A program made the position numbers and the translations under genes. DNA of 64,000 nt from Pseudactinotalea suaedae (GTDB taxonomy: Bacteria > Actinomycetota > Actinomycetes > Actinomycetales > Beutenbergiaceae): assembly GCF_009733815.1 (NCBI RefSeq), contig NZ_WNXY01000004.1, positions 1 through 64,000 of the forward strand, given 5' to 3'. Each line of letters begins with the position of its first letter. The first letter of the stretch is position 1. The notes below the pieces were generated by a model. The model saw only the letters and a list, made by a program, of their open reading frames with translations, did no database searches and was not told the origin of the DNA. Positions 33,060 to 42,171 of this stretch are shown here, piece after piece.

Positions 33060-34532
33060 ATCGACGGGCTCGGTTCGCCCGAAGCGATCAGCGAGCGCCC
33101 GCCGCGCGGCCCACCATCCCACCATGCCGTGCACGCCCGGGCCCGGCGAGGCGGCGGAGCTGCACAGGTACACGCCGGGGATCCCCGCCGAGTAGGGATC
33201 GAGCGCCCAGCGCGGGCGCTGCGCCATCGAGAACGTGGTCAGCTCGCCGAGCGCGATGTCGCCCCCGACGTAGTTCTGGTTGTGGTTCGCCATCTCGCTC
33301 GCCGGTGTGCCCAGTGCGGTCACGACGACGTCCCTGAAGCCGGGCGCGTAGCGCTCGATCTGCCCGATGACCATCTCGACCGGGTCGACCGGGCAGTCGT
33401 GGGGGACGTGCGCGTAGGCCCAGCCGGGCCGCAGCCCACCGACCTCGCGGCTCGGGTCGGTGACCGTGGGGTCGGAGAACAGCACGAACGGGTTCGGCGA
33501 GAGCCGGCCTGCGACGGCGTCGGCCTCGCTCGCCGCCATCTCGGCGCGGGTGCCGCCGAGATGGACGGTGCCCGCGCGGCCCACGTCCGGGTCGCTCCAG
33601 GGCACCGGTCCGGACAGCACGAGATCGACCTTGGCCGCCGCCGGTCCCGGCCGTACCCGCGACAGCGCCGCTCGCACGCGTGCCGGCATCCGGTCGCCCC
33701 AGATGCGCGCCAGCCCCGGCGCGCTGGTGTCGAACAGGTAGCTCCGCGCCCGCGGCAGGTCGCGCCAGTGGCGCACCGGCGCGTCGCACCGCACCGTGCC
33801 GCCGTGGGCCTCCAGATCGGCCAGCAGCGCCGCCGTGATCGCCCCGGTGCCGCCGACGGGGATCGGCCAGCCCACGGTGTGGGCCAGCGTGCCGAGCATG
33901 AGCATGCCGCCCGCGGCGACCGGCGAGGGCAACCGCCCGATCGCGTGCCCGGCCACACCGGTCAGCAGCGCCGGCGCCACCTCGTCCTGGAAGCGGCGCC
34001 CCCACGCCGGGGTGCCCTGCTCCAGCAGTCGCGCGGCAACCTGGGCCAGCAGCCGTGGCCCGGCCTTGGCGAGCGCTGCGCCCATGCCGTGCGTGCGGTC
34101 GCCGAGTGCGAGGTCGATGAGCTCGGGCCAGCCCTCGATCGTCGGGGCGAACAGGTCGGCCCAGGCCGCGCCGTCGACCCCGAGTCCCGCAGCGGTGCGC
34201 TCGAGGGAGGCATAGGCGATACCGGCGCGACCGCCGTCGAGCGGGTGCGCGTAGGAGACCTCGGGAACGACCATGTCGACACCGCGCGCCGCGAGGTCGA
34301 ACGCCCGGAAGAACGGGCTGGCCAGAGCGAGCGGGTGCACGGCCGAGCAGACGTCGTGGACGACCCCGGGCGCCAGCCCGAGGTCGAGCGTGCGCGCTCC
34401 CCCGCCCGGCGTCGGCTCGGCCTCCAGGACGAGGACCTCCAGGCCCGCGCGCGCCAGCGTGAGCGCTGCCGCCAGCCCGTTGGGGCCGCTGCCGACGACG
34501 ACGGCGTCGGTCGTGCTGGGGGCGTTCACCAT
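33042..34532 (-). CDS. FAD-dependent phytoene desaturase/PYROXD2-like oxidoreductase
   Basis: A 496-residue flavoprotein. The dinucleotide-binding motif VVGSGPNGLAAALTLARAG is at residues 12-30 with the acidic end LEAEPTPGGG, and the C-terminal FAD motif is GIPGVYLCSSAASPGPGVHG. The overall architecture is that of NAD(P)/FAD proteins annotated as phytoene dehydrogenase-related or PYROXD2-like; substrates are mostly unknown, and no carotenoid genes are nearby. The ATG at 34532 has GAGACT six bases upstream. The 3' end contains half of a CIRCE element for groEL, which lies downstream in the same direction. Confidence 0.85.
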   Translation of the reverse strand: MVNAPSTTDAVVVGSGPNGLAAALTLARAGLEVLVLEAEPTPGGGARTLDLGLAPGVVHDVCSAVHPLALASPFFRAFDLAARGVDMVVPEVSYAHPLDGGRAGIAYASLERTAAGLGVDGAAWADLFAPTIEGWPELIDLALGDRTHGMGAALAKAGPRLLAQVAARLLEQGTPAWGRRFQDEVAPALLTGVAGHAIGRLPSPVAAGGMLMLGTLAHTVGWPIPVGGTGAITAALLADLEAHGGTVRCDAPVRHWRDLPRARSYLFDTSAPGLARIWGDRMPARVRAALSRVRPGPAAAKVDLVLSGPVPWSDPDVGRAGTVHLGGTRAEMAASEADAVAGRLSPNPFVLFSDPTVTDPSREVGGLRPGWAYAHVPHDCPVDPVEMVIGQIERYAPGFRDVVVTALGTPASEMANHNQNYVGGDIALGELTTFSMAQRPRWALDPYSAGIPGVYLCSSAASPGPGVHGMVGWWAARRALADRFGRTEPVDLALSP

Positions 34533-34567
34533 CTCTCCAGTCTCGCACTCAGGATCCGGGGCCTCCC

Positions 34568-34573
34568 TACACT
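34568..34573 (+). promoter_or_regulatory. -10 box for GH15-like gene
   Basis: TACACT is followed by six bases and ATG 34580. It fits the leaderless pattern and matches the TANNNT consensus well. Confidence 0.45.
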
Positions 34574-34579
34574 GGCACG

Positions 34580-35881
34580 ATGCGCCGCCGGGGACTGTCG
34601 CGGGCGATCCTCGTGGTCGCCGTCGTCGTGCTCGTCAGCGGCGCCGCTCTGTTCGAGCGGCCGCGGCGGGACGAGGCGGGCAGCTACGCCGACGGCGCGG
34701 CGCTCGACGCGCACGGGCAGCCCCAGCTGCTGCCCGCGGGGTCCGACCCGCAGCTGATCATCGGATCCCGGGTGCTCGACCCCGGACCCGACGCCGACCC
34801 CGCCACCACCGCCGCCGCGCTCGAGGTCGCTCAGCAGCAGCGGGACTGGCTCGCCTCCGGGTGGCTGCCCGAGGGCGAGTACTCCGAGCTGGTCACGACC
34901 GCGCTGCTCGACCTCCATGTCCTCAGCACCGGCGGCGGCACGCTGGCCGCGATGAACCCGAACTGGCGGTACGTCTGGCCGCGCGACTCCTCGTTCGCCG
35001 CGGTCGCGTTCGCCGTCTCGGGCCATCTCGACGACGCGACCACGGTGCTCGGCTACCTCCAGACCGTGCAGGCCGGCGACGGCTCGTTCGAGGCGCGGTA
35101 CCTGCCCGACGGCTCGGGACCGCCCGACGGTCGGCTCGCCCAGACCGACGGCACCGGGTGGGCGCTGTGGGCGCTCGATGCTGTGATCGCCGCCGCGCCC
35201 ACCGCGCAGCAGCCGACGCTCCTCGACCGGTTCGACCCGCTGCTGCAGCGCTCGACCGCGTACCTGCTCGGCCAGGTGGCCAACAGCCGACAGCTCCCGA
35301 ACCCCTCGCCGGACTACTGGGAGCACCGCGAGCGCGTCGTCACGCTCGGGACGGCCGCCCCGGTCCTCGCGGGGCTGGAGGCCGCGGCTCGGCTGCACGA
35401 GCGCGCAGGCGACCCGGCGCGGGCGGACGCGGTGGCGACCACGGCTGCGGGCTTGCGCGAGGCCGTCACGATCTTCTTCGGCCCCCACGGCTACGGGCGC
35501 TACCCCGGCCCCTCGCCCGCCGACGCTGCCAGCGCGTTCCTGCTGCCGCCCTACCAGTCCAGCCCGCTCGGGGGTGCCGTCGAGGCGTGGCAGGCCTCGG
35601 TCACGCCGATGCTGCGACCCGCCGGCGGCATCGCCCCGGGCGCGGGGTGGCGCGAGCAGAACCTGTCCTGGACACCGGAGACCGCGCTGTACGCGCTCGC
35701 GGCGGCCTCGATCGGTGACGACGAGCAGGCCCGCCACTGGTTGGACTGGCTGGCCGCGCACCGCACCCCGATCGGCGCGCTGCCCGAGAAGGTCACGGCC
35801 GACGGCGGACCCTCCGGACCGGCACCGCTCGCCTGGACGTGCGCGCTCGTGGTGCTCACCGTCGCCGAGCTGGAGCGCTGA
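34580..35881 (+). CDS. GH15-like (glucoamylase-type) membrane-anchored glycosidase
   Basis: A 433-residue protein with an N-terminal membrane anchor or signal segment (ILVVAVVVLVSGAALF, residues 9-24) followed by an (alpha/alpha)6-barrel domain. The signature WRYVWPRDSSFAAVAF (about residues 131-146) is characteristic of GH15 glucoamylases and trehalases, and the second acidic site may be in WREQNLSWTPETALYAL. It is shorter than most GH15 enzymes and lacks the usual N-terminal beta-sandwich, so it may be a divergent member with unknown substrate. The start has TACACT as a leaderless -10 box. Confidence 0.8.
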   Translation: MRRRGLSRAILVVAVVVLVSGAALFERPRRDEAGSYADGAALDAHGQPQLLPAGSDPQLIIGSRVLDPGPDADPATTAAALEVAQQQRDWLASGWLPEGEYSELVTTALLDLHVLSTGGGTLAAMNPNWRYVWPRDSSFAAVAFAVSGHLDDATTVLGYLQTVQAGDGSFEARYLPDGSGPPDGRLAQTDGTGWALWALDAVIAAAPTAQQPTLLDRFDPLLQRSTAYLLGQVANSRQLPNPSPDYWEHRERVVTLGTAAPVLAGLEAAARLHERAGDPARADAVATTAAGLREAVTIFFGPHGYGRYPGPSPADAASAFLLPPYQSSPLGGAVEAWQASVTPMLRPAGGIAPGAGWREQNLSWTPETALYALAAASIGDDEQARHWLDWLAAHRTPIGALPEKVTADGGPSGPAPLAWTCALVVLTVAELER

Positions 35882-35889
35882 CGCCCAGC

Positions 35890-36504
35890 TCAGGGGAGCT
35901 CGAAGCCGGCCCTGAGGACGAGCACGAGGTCGCCGTCGGCGGCCGACGAGCTCTCGACGAGGTTGGTGATGCCGAGCAGGTCACCCAGCGCCTCGGCCTC
36001 GTCGAGCTGGTCGGCGTTGTCGTAGAACAACGTGGTGCCGGAGGGCTGGGGGCGACCGTAGTCGGCGGCGTTGACGTCTTCCCAGCCGTCCTCGGTGAGG
36101 AACGCCTGGGTCTCGGCGGCCAGCCCGCCGACACCGGATCCGTTGAGCACCCAGACCTGGATGCTGCGGTCCAGGTCGGCCGCCGGCTCCTCGCTGGTCT
36201 GCTCCTCGGTCGTGGTCTCGCCCTCGGTGGGCTCCTCGGTCGGGGCCTCCGTCGGCTCCGTCGTGGGCTCGCCGTCGGTGGCGGGCTCGGTCGTCGTGTC
36301 GGCCGTCGGCGAGGGGTCATCGCCTCCGCCCGACAGCGCTTGCACGGCGACGAACGCGAGCGTCGGCGCCAGGATCAGGACGATGATGAACGGCAGCAGC
36401 TGGCGCCACCGGGGCAGCGGTGCCCGATGCACACCCTGAGGTGTCCGGTCCGCCCCGAGGGCGTCGAACTCGTCCTCGGGGTAGGGGTAGTCGTCCCTGG
36501 TCAC
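35890..36504 (-). CDS. LytR C-terminal domain membrane protein
   Basis: A 204-residue protein with a cytoplasmic Asp/Pro-rich start (residues 1-35), one membrane helix (FIIVLILAPTLAFVAVQAL, about 38-56), a Thr/Glu/Pro-rich low-complexity linker (about 60-108), and a LytR_C domain (IQVWVLNGSGVGGLAAET; GTTLFYDN). The domain is thought to bind cell-wall material, and these small proteins commonly lie beside DUF3263 genes in actinobacteria, as here. The linker is repetitive (repeated TEEPTE-like units). Role in cell-wall metabolism is inferred from the domain. Confidence 0.87.
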   Translation of the reverse strand: MTRDDYPYPEDEFDALGADRTPQGVHRAPLPRWRQLLPFIIVLILAPTLAFVAVQALSGGGDDPSPTADTTTEPATDGEPTTEPTEAPTEEPTEGETTTEEQTSEEPAADLDRSIQVWVLNGSGVGGLAAETQAFLTEDGWEDVNAADYGRPQPSGTTLFYDNADQLDEAEALGDLLGITNLVESSSAADGDLVLVLRAGFELP

Positions 36505-36523
36505 GTCCGAAGGTTAACGGGAT

Positions 36524-36826
36524 CTACAGATCCGAGCCGAGGCGGCGTGCCGAGCGCTCGCGCTGACGCGCGCTGCGCATGCGCCGGAGCCGCTTGACGA
36601 GCATCGGCTCGGCCGCGAGGGCCTCGGGAGTGTCGATCAGGGAGTTGAGGATCTGGTAGTAGCGCGTGGCGTTGAGATCGAAGAGCTCGCGGATGGCGGT
36701 CTCCTTGGCACCGGCGTACTTCCACCACTGCCGCTCGAACTCGAGGATGCGTGCGTCACGCTCGGCCAGACCTGCGGTCTGCTCGGCAGGCGCCGACATC
36801 TCGTGCGCCACGGGTGCTGCCGCCAT
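36524..36826 (-). CDS. DUF3263 family protein
   Basis: A 100-residue helical protein with the DUF3263 sequence ILEFERQWWKYAGAKETAIR and FDLNATRYYQILNSLID (residues about 28-66), resembling a small HTH, followed by a very basic C-terminus (RLRRMRSARQRERSARRL) that may bind DNA or RNA. GGGAGG before ATG 36826 fixes the start; a longer in-frame start at 36862 is not needed. It sits 19 bp before the LytR_C gene in the same direction, a conserved pair of unknown joint function. Confidence 0.88.
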   Translation of the reverse strand: MAAAPVAHEMSAPAEQTAGLAERDARILEFERQWWKYAGAKETAIRELFDLNATRYYQILNSLIDTPEALAAEPMLVKRLRRMRSARQRERSARRLGSDL

Positions 36827-36935
36827 CGTTGTCCTCCCTCGCTCGATCGCGTTTCTCGGCATCGTACGGGGAAAACGACACCGTTGTCATTCGACGCGTG
36901 TCGCAACGGGGGTGTCGACTGCCCAGGTGCCGTGA

Positions 36936-36941
36936 CAAGGT
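36936..36941 (+). promoter_or_regulatory. -10 box for ung
   Basis: CAAGGT is followed by six bases and GTG 36948. It fits the CANNNT variant of the leaderless -10 motif in this window. Confidence 0.3.
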
Positions 36942-36947
36942 GTTGGA

Positions 36948-37673
36948 GTGAGCACCACGCCACCCGTCACCGAGCAGCCGGCGCAGCCGCACCAGGCGGC
37001 GGCACGACCGCTGGCCGCACTCGTCGAGCCCGGCTGGGCGAGCGCACTGGCCGCCGTCGAGCCCGATGTGCGCAGCATGGGCGAGTTCCTTCGCGCCGAG
37101 ATCGCCGCCGGCCGTGGCTACCTCCCGGCCGGCCCCGACGTGCTCCGCGCGTTCAGCCGGCCGTTCGAGGCGGTCCGGGTGCTGATCGTGGGTCAGGACC
37201 CCTACCCCACCCCGGGGCACGCGATGGGGCTGAGCTTCTCGGTGCAGCCCGACGTGCGCCCGATCCCCCGGTCGCTCGCCAACATCTACACCGAGCTCGT
37301 CGACGACCTCGGCGGCGACCCGCCCAGCAACGGCGACCTCACCCCGTGGGCCGACGCCGGCGTGCTGCTGCTCAACCGGTCCCTCACCGTGCGGCCCGGA
37401 GCGCCGGCCTCGCACCGCGGCAAGGGCTGGGAGCGCGTCACCGACGCCGCCATCGCGGCACTGGTGGCGCGTGGCACCCCGCTGGTCGCGATCCTGTGGG
37501 GCAAGGACGCGCAGTCGCTGCGGCCCGCGCTCGGCGACGTCCCGATCATCGCGTCCCCGCACCCCTCGCCGCTCTCGGCACGCGGCGGGTTCTTCGGCTC
37601 CCGCCCGTTCTCCCGCGCCAACGAGCTGCTGGTCCAGCAGGGCGCGGCACCCGTGGACTGGCGGTTGCCGTGA
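36948..37673 (+). CDS. ung: Uracil-DNA glycosylase (family 1)
   Basis: A 241-residue base-excision-repair enzyme that removes uracil from DNA. The water-activating motif is [18 protein letters not shown] with Asp84, and the minor-groove loop is [20 protein letters not shown] with its histidine. An extra Gln/Pro/Ala-rich N-terminus precedes the domain. The GTG start at 36948 has CAAGGT six bases upstream. The next gene, an SGNH hydrolase, overlaps its stop by four bases (GTGA). Confidence 0.95.
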   Translation: MSTTPPVTEQPAQPHQAAARPLAALVEPGWASALAAVEPDVRSMGEFLRAEIAAGRGYLPAGPDVLRAFSRPFEAVRVLIVGQDPYPTPGHAMGLSFSVQPDVRPIPRSLANIYTELVDDLGGDPPSNGDLTPWADAGVLLLNRSLTVRPGAPASHRGKGWERVTDAAIAALVARGTPLVAILWGKDAQSLRPALGDVPIIASPHPSPLSARGGFFGSRPFSRANELLVQQGAAPVDWRLP

Positions 37674-38486
37674 CGCCTCCGTGGGCCAGCTACGTCGCGA
37701 TCGGGGACTCGTTCACCGAGGGTCTGCGGGACCCGCGCGGCGAGGACACCGAGAACCTGCGTGGATGGGCCGACCGGCTGGCCACGACGATGTCCCGACG
37801 GCGGATCGAGGCCGGTGAGCCTGCCTTGCGTTATGCGAATCTCGCCATCCGCGGTCGTCGGCTCAACCGGATCATGTCCGAGCAGCTGCCGCCGGCGCTG
37901 GCGATGCAGCCGGACCTGATCTCGATCGTCGGCGGCGGCATCGACGTGCTCCGGCTGGGTGCGGACCCGGACCGGCTCGCCGAGATGCTGGAGGAGGCGG
38001 TGGTGCGGGCGCGGGCCGCAGGCTGCGACGTGCTGCTGGCCACCTGCATGGACACCCGGTCCGGCGGCCCGCTGCTGGGCTCGATCCGGCCGCGGATGGC
38101 GCTGTACTCGGCGCACATCTTCGCGATCGCGCGCCGGCACGGCTGCTACGTGATGGACCAGTGGGGGCTGAGCGCGCTGCAGGACCTGCGGATGTGGTCG
38201 CAGGACCGGATCCACCTGTCCGCCGAGGGGCATCACCGGCTCTCCCAGTCGGCGCTGGTCGGTCTGGGCCTGGAGCCGGACGACCCGGACTGGCAGGGTC
38301 CCTCTCCCCGATCCCGAGGCGGTCACCGCCGTCGACCGGCTGCGGGAGCACCGGGACTGGCTCCGGCGCGACGTGGCGCCCTGGGTGGGTCGTGGCATCC
38401 GCGGCACCTCGACGGGCGACCTGCGTTCCCCCAAGCGGCCCGTGCTGGTCGAGGTCACCCTCGACGAGGCGGGCGCCGAGGTCTAG
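37670..38486 (+). CDS. SGNH/GDSL hydrolase, frameshifted near the 3' end
   Basis: A secreted-type fold without signal peptide: the nucleophile serine is in [14 protein letters not shown] (residues about 9-22), later blocks include [13 protein letters not shown] and the catalytic Asp-His in [14 protein letters not shown]. It may hydrolyse an ester of a lipid or sugar. The original frame runs to about residue 213 (DPDWQGPS) and then degenerates to an Arg/Gly-rich tail; the natural continuation [19 protein letters not shown] ... GAEV is in the +1 frame and ends at TAG 38484. Removing one C from the CCCC run at 38306-38309 restores it, so there is one extra base, either a real mutation or a sequencing error. 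Start GTG overlaps the ung stop. Confidence 0.8.
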
Positions 38487-39838
38487 GACCTCACGACGTC
38501 CAGCACGAGCACCATGTCGGTGTTCCCCCGCTCCCCCACGGGCGGTGTGAACGCGAGCGTCCCGTGGTTCTGGATCTCGCCGTCAGCGGTGAACGCGCCC
38601 GTGATCGGGTCCATCCACCGCACCCGCAACCTCTCGCCCGGCAGCACACCGCTGCGTAGCTCGAACGGGCGCCCGGTGAAGCGGTAGGCGAACAGGTAGT
38701 CGCGGCCCCGGCTGACGACCAGCCTGTCCGTACGGAAGCCGGGGTCGCCGACGACGACCGTCTGGTCCGGTATGCGGTCGAGGTAGTCGTAGGACAGCAG
38801 CAGCCGCTGCAGGTGCTGCAGGTCGTTCGATCCCGGGGCCGCGATCCCCTCGCGCCACGTCATGGTGGTCCCGTACGCGGGCCGGTGCTCCGGGGTGTGG
38901 ACCTGGATGACGGCGTTCTGGCCGTAGGTGTGGCCGGCCGCGCCGGCGAGCACCGCCCAGTAGGCGAAGCGACGCGAGTCGTCGTGGCCCCAGTAGCCGT
39001 GGACCGGGTCGTGAAGGCCGCGCGGCAGGTCCTCGTAGCAGGGCTCGCCGTCGATCGTCGGCTTGGCCGGCCAGCGCTGGTAGTCCTGCTCGACGTAGCG
39101 CCAGGTGTCCGGTCCCTTCCACGTGCTCGGGTCGTCGTCCCAGACCTGCTCGTAGTCGCGATGACCCGACTGGATCATGTTGAAGTCGAGCCAGGGCGCG
39201 TCGTGGAACCAGGTGGCGGACTGGCGGCGCCCGAAGGGGTGGAAGGTGATCAGCGCGCTCGGGTTCGCCCTGCGCAGCGCCGCGCCCGCCCGCTGCCAGG
39301 TCTCGATGTGCGGCGTGCCGTGCACGTCGCCGCCGTTGAGCCAGACGATGTTCGGGCGCCCGCGCGTGCGTCGTCCGAGCCAGCTCGCGTAGGCCTCGAC
39401 GTCGTCGGCCGAGAGCTCCCCGTCCGTGACGTTGCTGCCCCAGATCGGCACGAGCGCGAGGTACAGGCCCGCCTGCTCGGCGAGGTCGAGCACGTCGTCG
39501 AGGTGCTCCCAGAACGATGGCCCGACCAGACCTTGCGCCTCGTCCGCGGGCCGCTCGTCGGGCTCGGTGAGGTCACCCTTGACGAAGGGCAGCCGCCCCG
39601 CGAGCGTGGCGGTCTGCAGGCTGTGGACGACCATCACCTGCACGACGTTGAAGCCCTTGGCCTTCCGGTCCGCGAGGTACTCCCCGACCTCCGCGAGCGT
39701 GAGCCTGCTGAGCACCAGCCACGCCGTGTCGGCCTGCCAGAAGAACGGGGTGCCGTCCTCGTGCTCGAAGAACCGGCCGCCGTCCGCCACCTGCAGGCGG
39801 CCGCGCTGCCACGGCTTCTCGAACGCCGCCGTGCTCAC
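38483..39838 (-). CDS. DUF4038 (GH140-like) glycoside hydrolase
   Basis: A 451-residue TIM-barrel protein with the DUF4038 signature near its start (FFWQADTAWLVLSRL, residues about 34-48), then WLGRRTRGRPNIVWLNGGD, FNMIQSGH, and DGEPCYEDLP, followed by a C-terminal beta domain (VVGDPGFRTDRLVVSRGRD). GH140 enzymes of this type remove apiose from plant pectin; other DUF4038 proteins are uncharacterised, so substrate is inferred. No signal peptide, so it acts on imported fragments. The GTG start overlaps the S9 peptidase stop (GTGA), and the 3' end overlaps the convergent SGNH gene by four bases. Confidence 0.83.
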   Translation of the reverse strand: MSTAAFEKPWQRGRLQVADGGRFFEHEDGTPFFWQADTAWLVLSRLTLAEVGEYLADRKAKGFNVVQVMVVHSLQTATLAGRLPFVKGDLTEPDERPADEAQGLVGPSFWEHLDDVLDLAEQAGLYLALVPIWGSNVTDGELSADDVEAYASWLGRRTRGRPNIVWLNGGDVHGTPHIETWQRAGAALRRANPSALITFHPFGRRQSATWFHDAPWLDFNMIQSGHRDYEQVWDDDPSTWKGPDTWRYVEQDYQRWPAKPTIDGEPCYEDLPRGLHDPVHGYWGHDDSRRFAYWAVLAGAAGHTYGQNAVIQVHTPEHRPAYGTTMTWREGIAAPGSNDLQHLQRLLLSYDYLDRIPDQTVVVGDPGFRTDRLVVSRGRDYLFAYRFTGRPFELRSGVLPGERLRVRWMDPITGAFTADGEIQNHGTLAFTPPVGERGNTDMVLVLDVVRS

Positions 39839-41874
39839 TCGGGGGCGGCGACCGGCAGGTGGGTCTCCCACCAGCGCAGGATGTGCTCGAACCGGGCGAT
39901 GCGGTGCTTCGGGGTGCCCGAGCGGGAGAGCTCGTGCCCCTCCCCCGGGAACAGCAGCAGCTCCGTCGGCACGCCCTGGCGCTTGAGCCCGACGAACCAC
40001 CGCTGGCCCTGCTCGACGGGGCAGCGCCAGTCCTGCTCGGAGTGGATCACGAGGGTCGGCGTCCGTACCTTCTCGATCTGGGCCATCGGGCTCTGCGCGG
40101 CCACGAGCTCGGGGTCCTCGCCGAGGTACTTGATGCCGAAGAACCAGCCGATGTCGCTGGAGCCGACGAAGCTGACCGGATCGAGGAAGCCGCGCTCGAC
40201 GATCGCGCCGGCCCATCGCTGGTCCTGCGCGGTCAGCCACGCGGTCATGTAGCCGCCGTAGGAGCCGCCCATCACACCGACGCGAGAGGGGTCGAGATCG
40301 GTGTGCTCGGCGAGCGCGCCCTCGAGGAACTGCAGCACGTCGGCCGCGTCCCGCTGGCCGAAGCCGCCGATGATGGCCCGCCCGTGCTCCTGCCCGTAGC
40401 TGCCCGATCCTCGCGGGTTGCAGAACACCACGGCGTAACCGGCGCCGGTGTAGGTCTGCACCTCGTCGAAGAACGTCGGCTCGTAGGCCGCGAACGGACC
40501 GCCGTGGATGAGCAGCAGCACCGGGTGCGGGCCGTCGCCCTCGGGCACGGTGACCCATCCGTGGATCGGGTAGCCGTCGTCGGCGCTCACACGCAGCTCG
40601 GCGGGCTCGAAGACGCCCGCCTCCTCGCGCAGCCGCGACGAGAGGTCGGTGAGGGTGCTCTCGGTCCCGTCCGCGCTCCGCAGCACGAGATCGCCCAGGC
40701 TGTCGACGGCGCTGCTCGCCAGGAGCAGCGCACCCTCGGTGCCCACCGGCTCGGCCGCGTAGACCTCACGGTCGCCCTCGACGAGCACCTCGAGCTCACC
40801 CGCGTGCCAGCGGACCAGCTGCACCGTGCCCTGGTGGCCACGGGTGAGCAGCACCCCCTGCGGGGTCGGCTGGAACACCGCACCGGTGAGCGACTCGACC
40901 GTCGGGTCGGTCAGCCGCTCGACGTCGCTCAGACCGTCCTGGCCCAGCTGCGCCCGGTACAGCGCCGCCGACTTGCCGATGAAGTCGTAGCCGTCCTCGC
41001 CGTAGTCGACCAGCAGCAGGTACAGCTCGCCGTCGGCACCGACCGCGACGTCCTCGGGCCCCTCGCCCGGTGTCTCGATCTCGCGCGCCGACCACGCGCC
41101 CGCGGTGTCGGTGACGCGGAGCAGCGTCGACGCCAGCCCGTCCACGATGTCGCGCCGCACCAGCAGCTCGTCGGCGTTCAGCCACACCGGCCCGTAGTGC
41201 CCGAGCGTGCCGGTGGTCACCTGGACCGGGGTCACACCGGTGGCGGCGATGGCGCCCGACGACGGGGCGTCGTCGGCGTCCTTGCTGTCCGGCTCGTCCT
41301 TCGGGTCGTCCTTCGGCTCGTCCTTCGGGACGTCGGCGGTGGGGTCGGCGGGCGCGGGGACGTCGATGACGAACACGTGCTGGGGTCGATCGAGCCGGAA
41401 CCCCATGCCGTCGATGCGGTAGGAGAAGTCGGTGATGAGGCGCGGCGGCTCGGCGCCGGGGCCGACGTCCTTGTCGGTTCCGTAGCGCCCCTTCTCGGGG
41501 ATCCGGGTGATGTAGGCGATCCGGCGCGAGTCCGGCGAGAACTCCGGTCGCCCGGACACCGCGCTGGTGTGGTCGGTCAGCAGCCGTGGTTCGCCGCCCG
41601 CGGTCGACATCAGCGCGAGCTGCGGCTTGACGCCCTCGCCGCCACGGATGAACGCGACCCACCGGCCGTCCGGCGAGATCACGGGCGAGCCGTCCGAGGT
41701 GCCGTACGTCAGCTGCGTGAGCTCCCCCGACCCCAGATCGAGGCGCCACAGGTTCGTGACGTACCGGTCGCCGTCGACATCGGTGCGGGTGATCGGGACC
41801 ATTGCCCACCCGCCGTCGGGGTGGACGGCCGGTCGACCGGGCTGACGGAACAAGGAGAGGTGCTCAGGACGCAT
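39835..41874 (-). CDS. S9-family prolyl oligopeptidase / acylaminoacyl-peptidase
   Basis: A 679-residue serine peptidase with a beta-propeller (residues 1-400) and a C-terminal alpha/beta-hydrolase domain. The nucleophile is in VGVMGGSYGGYMTAWL, with Asp and His of the triad in VIHSEQDWRCPVEQ and LLFPGEGHELSRSG. A Lys/Asp/Pro-rich low-complexity insert of about 20 residues interrupts the propeller near residue 190. It cleaves short peptides in the cytoplasm. ATG 41874 has TAGGGT six bases upstream on the minus strand. It is followed by the GH140-like gene with overlapping stop and start. Confidence 0.9.
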   Translation of the reverse strand: MRPEHLSLFRQPGRPAVHPDGGWAMVPITRTDVDGDRYVTNLWRLDLGSGELTQLTYGTSDGSPVISPDGRWVAFIRGGEGVKPQLALMSTAGGEPRLLTDHTSAVSGRPEFSPDSRRIAYITRIPEKGRYGTDKDVGPGAEPPRLITDFSYRIDGMGFRLDRPQHVFVIDVPAPADPTADVPKDEPKDDPKDEPDSKDADDAPSSGAIAATGVTPVQVTTGTLGHYGPVWLNADELLVRRDIVDGLASTLLRVTDTAGAWSAREIETPGEGPEDVAVGADGELYLLLVDYGEDGYDFIGKSAALYRAQLGQDGLSDVERLTDPTVESLTGAVFQPTPQGVLLTRGHQGTVQLVRWHAGELEVLVEGDREVYAAEPVGTEGALLLASSAVDSLGDLVLRSADGTESTLTDLSSRLREEAGVFEPAELRVSADDGYPIHGWVTVPEGDGPHPVLLLIHGGPFAAYEPTFFDEVQTYTGAGYAVVFCNPRGSGSYGQEHGRAIIGGFGQRDAADVLQFLEGALAEHTDLDPSRVGVMGGSYGGYMTAWLTAQDQRWAGAIVERGFLDPVSFVGSSDIGWFFGIKYLGEDPELVAAQSPMAQIEKVRTPTLVIHSEQDWRCPVEQGQRWFVGLKRQGVPTELLLFPGEGHELSRSGTPKHRIARFEHILRWWETHLPVAAPE

Positions 41875-41880
41875 GGCGTC

Positions 41881-41886
41881 ACCCTA
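41881..41886 (-). promoter_or_regulatory. -10 box for S9 peptidase/GH140 operon
   Basis: On the minus strand TAGGGT is followed by six bases and ATG 41874, another leaderless start. It lies next to the 3' end of the tRNA-Thr gene. Confidence 0.45.
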
Positions 41887-41896
41887 TGGTCGTCCG

Positions 41897-41969
41897 AGCC
41901 GCGTGTCGGAATCGAACCGACGACATTTTGCTTACAAGGCAAACGCTCTACCGACTGAGCTAACGCGGC
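41897..41969 (-). tRNA. tRNA-Thr(TGT)
   Basis: A complete cloverleaf read on the minus strand: acceptor GCCGCGT pairing with ACGCGGC, D stem GCTC/GAGC, anticodon stem TTTGC/GCAAA with loop CTTGTAA (anticodon TGT), T stem GTCGG/CCGAC with loop TTCGATT, discriminator T. No CCA is encoded, as is usual in actinobacteria. Anticodon TGT reads ACA/ACG threonine codons. Confidence 0.95.
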
Positions 41970-42060
41970 ATGCCTGCCACCAGGCCTGAACATGGTAGCC
42001 GGGCCGACGGTCGCGCTCCCGCTAGGGACGTGTCCACGCGCACGGCGACCTCTCGACGCC

Positions 42061-42171
42061 GGTGAGTATGCGCCCACCGTTGGCGAGCGGCGGTGGAATC
42101 ACGCCCAGCCGGCGGCGACGTGTGGGCGCTGTCTCACCGCCAACCGCCGGGTGTGGGCGCTGCCTCACCGC
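42061..42171 (-). repeat. Direct repeat with matching inverted copy (hairpin-forming)
   Basis: A 21-nt unit beginning GTGTGGGCGCTG and ending CTCACCGC occurs at 42120-42140 and 42151-42171 (one mismatch), and an inverted degenerate copy lies at 42061-42079. GGTGAG (42061-42066) and GCGCCCAC (42070-42077) can pair with CTCACC and GTGGGCGC of either downstream copy, giving two mutually exclusive hairpins. The element lies between the DsbA-like operon end and the tRNA, in a 222-bp gap without genes. A perfect palindrome CTGACGTCAG is next to it at 42174-42183. Confidence 0.5.

Noticed and set aside
36180-36320. Repetitive Thr/Glu/Pro coding region as a mobile or satellite repeat
   Set aside because: It is simply the low-complexity extracellular linker of the LytR_C protein.
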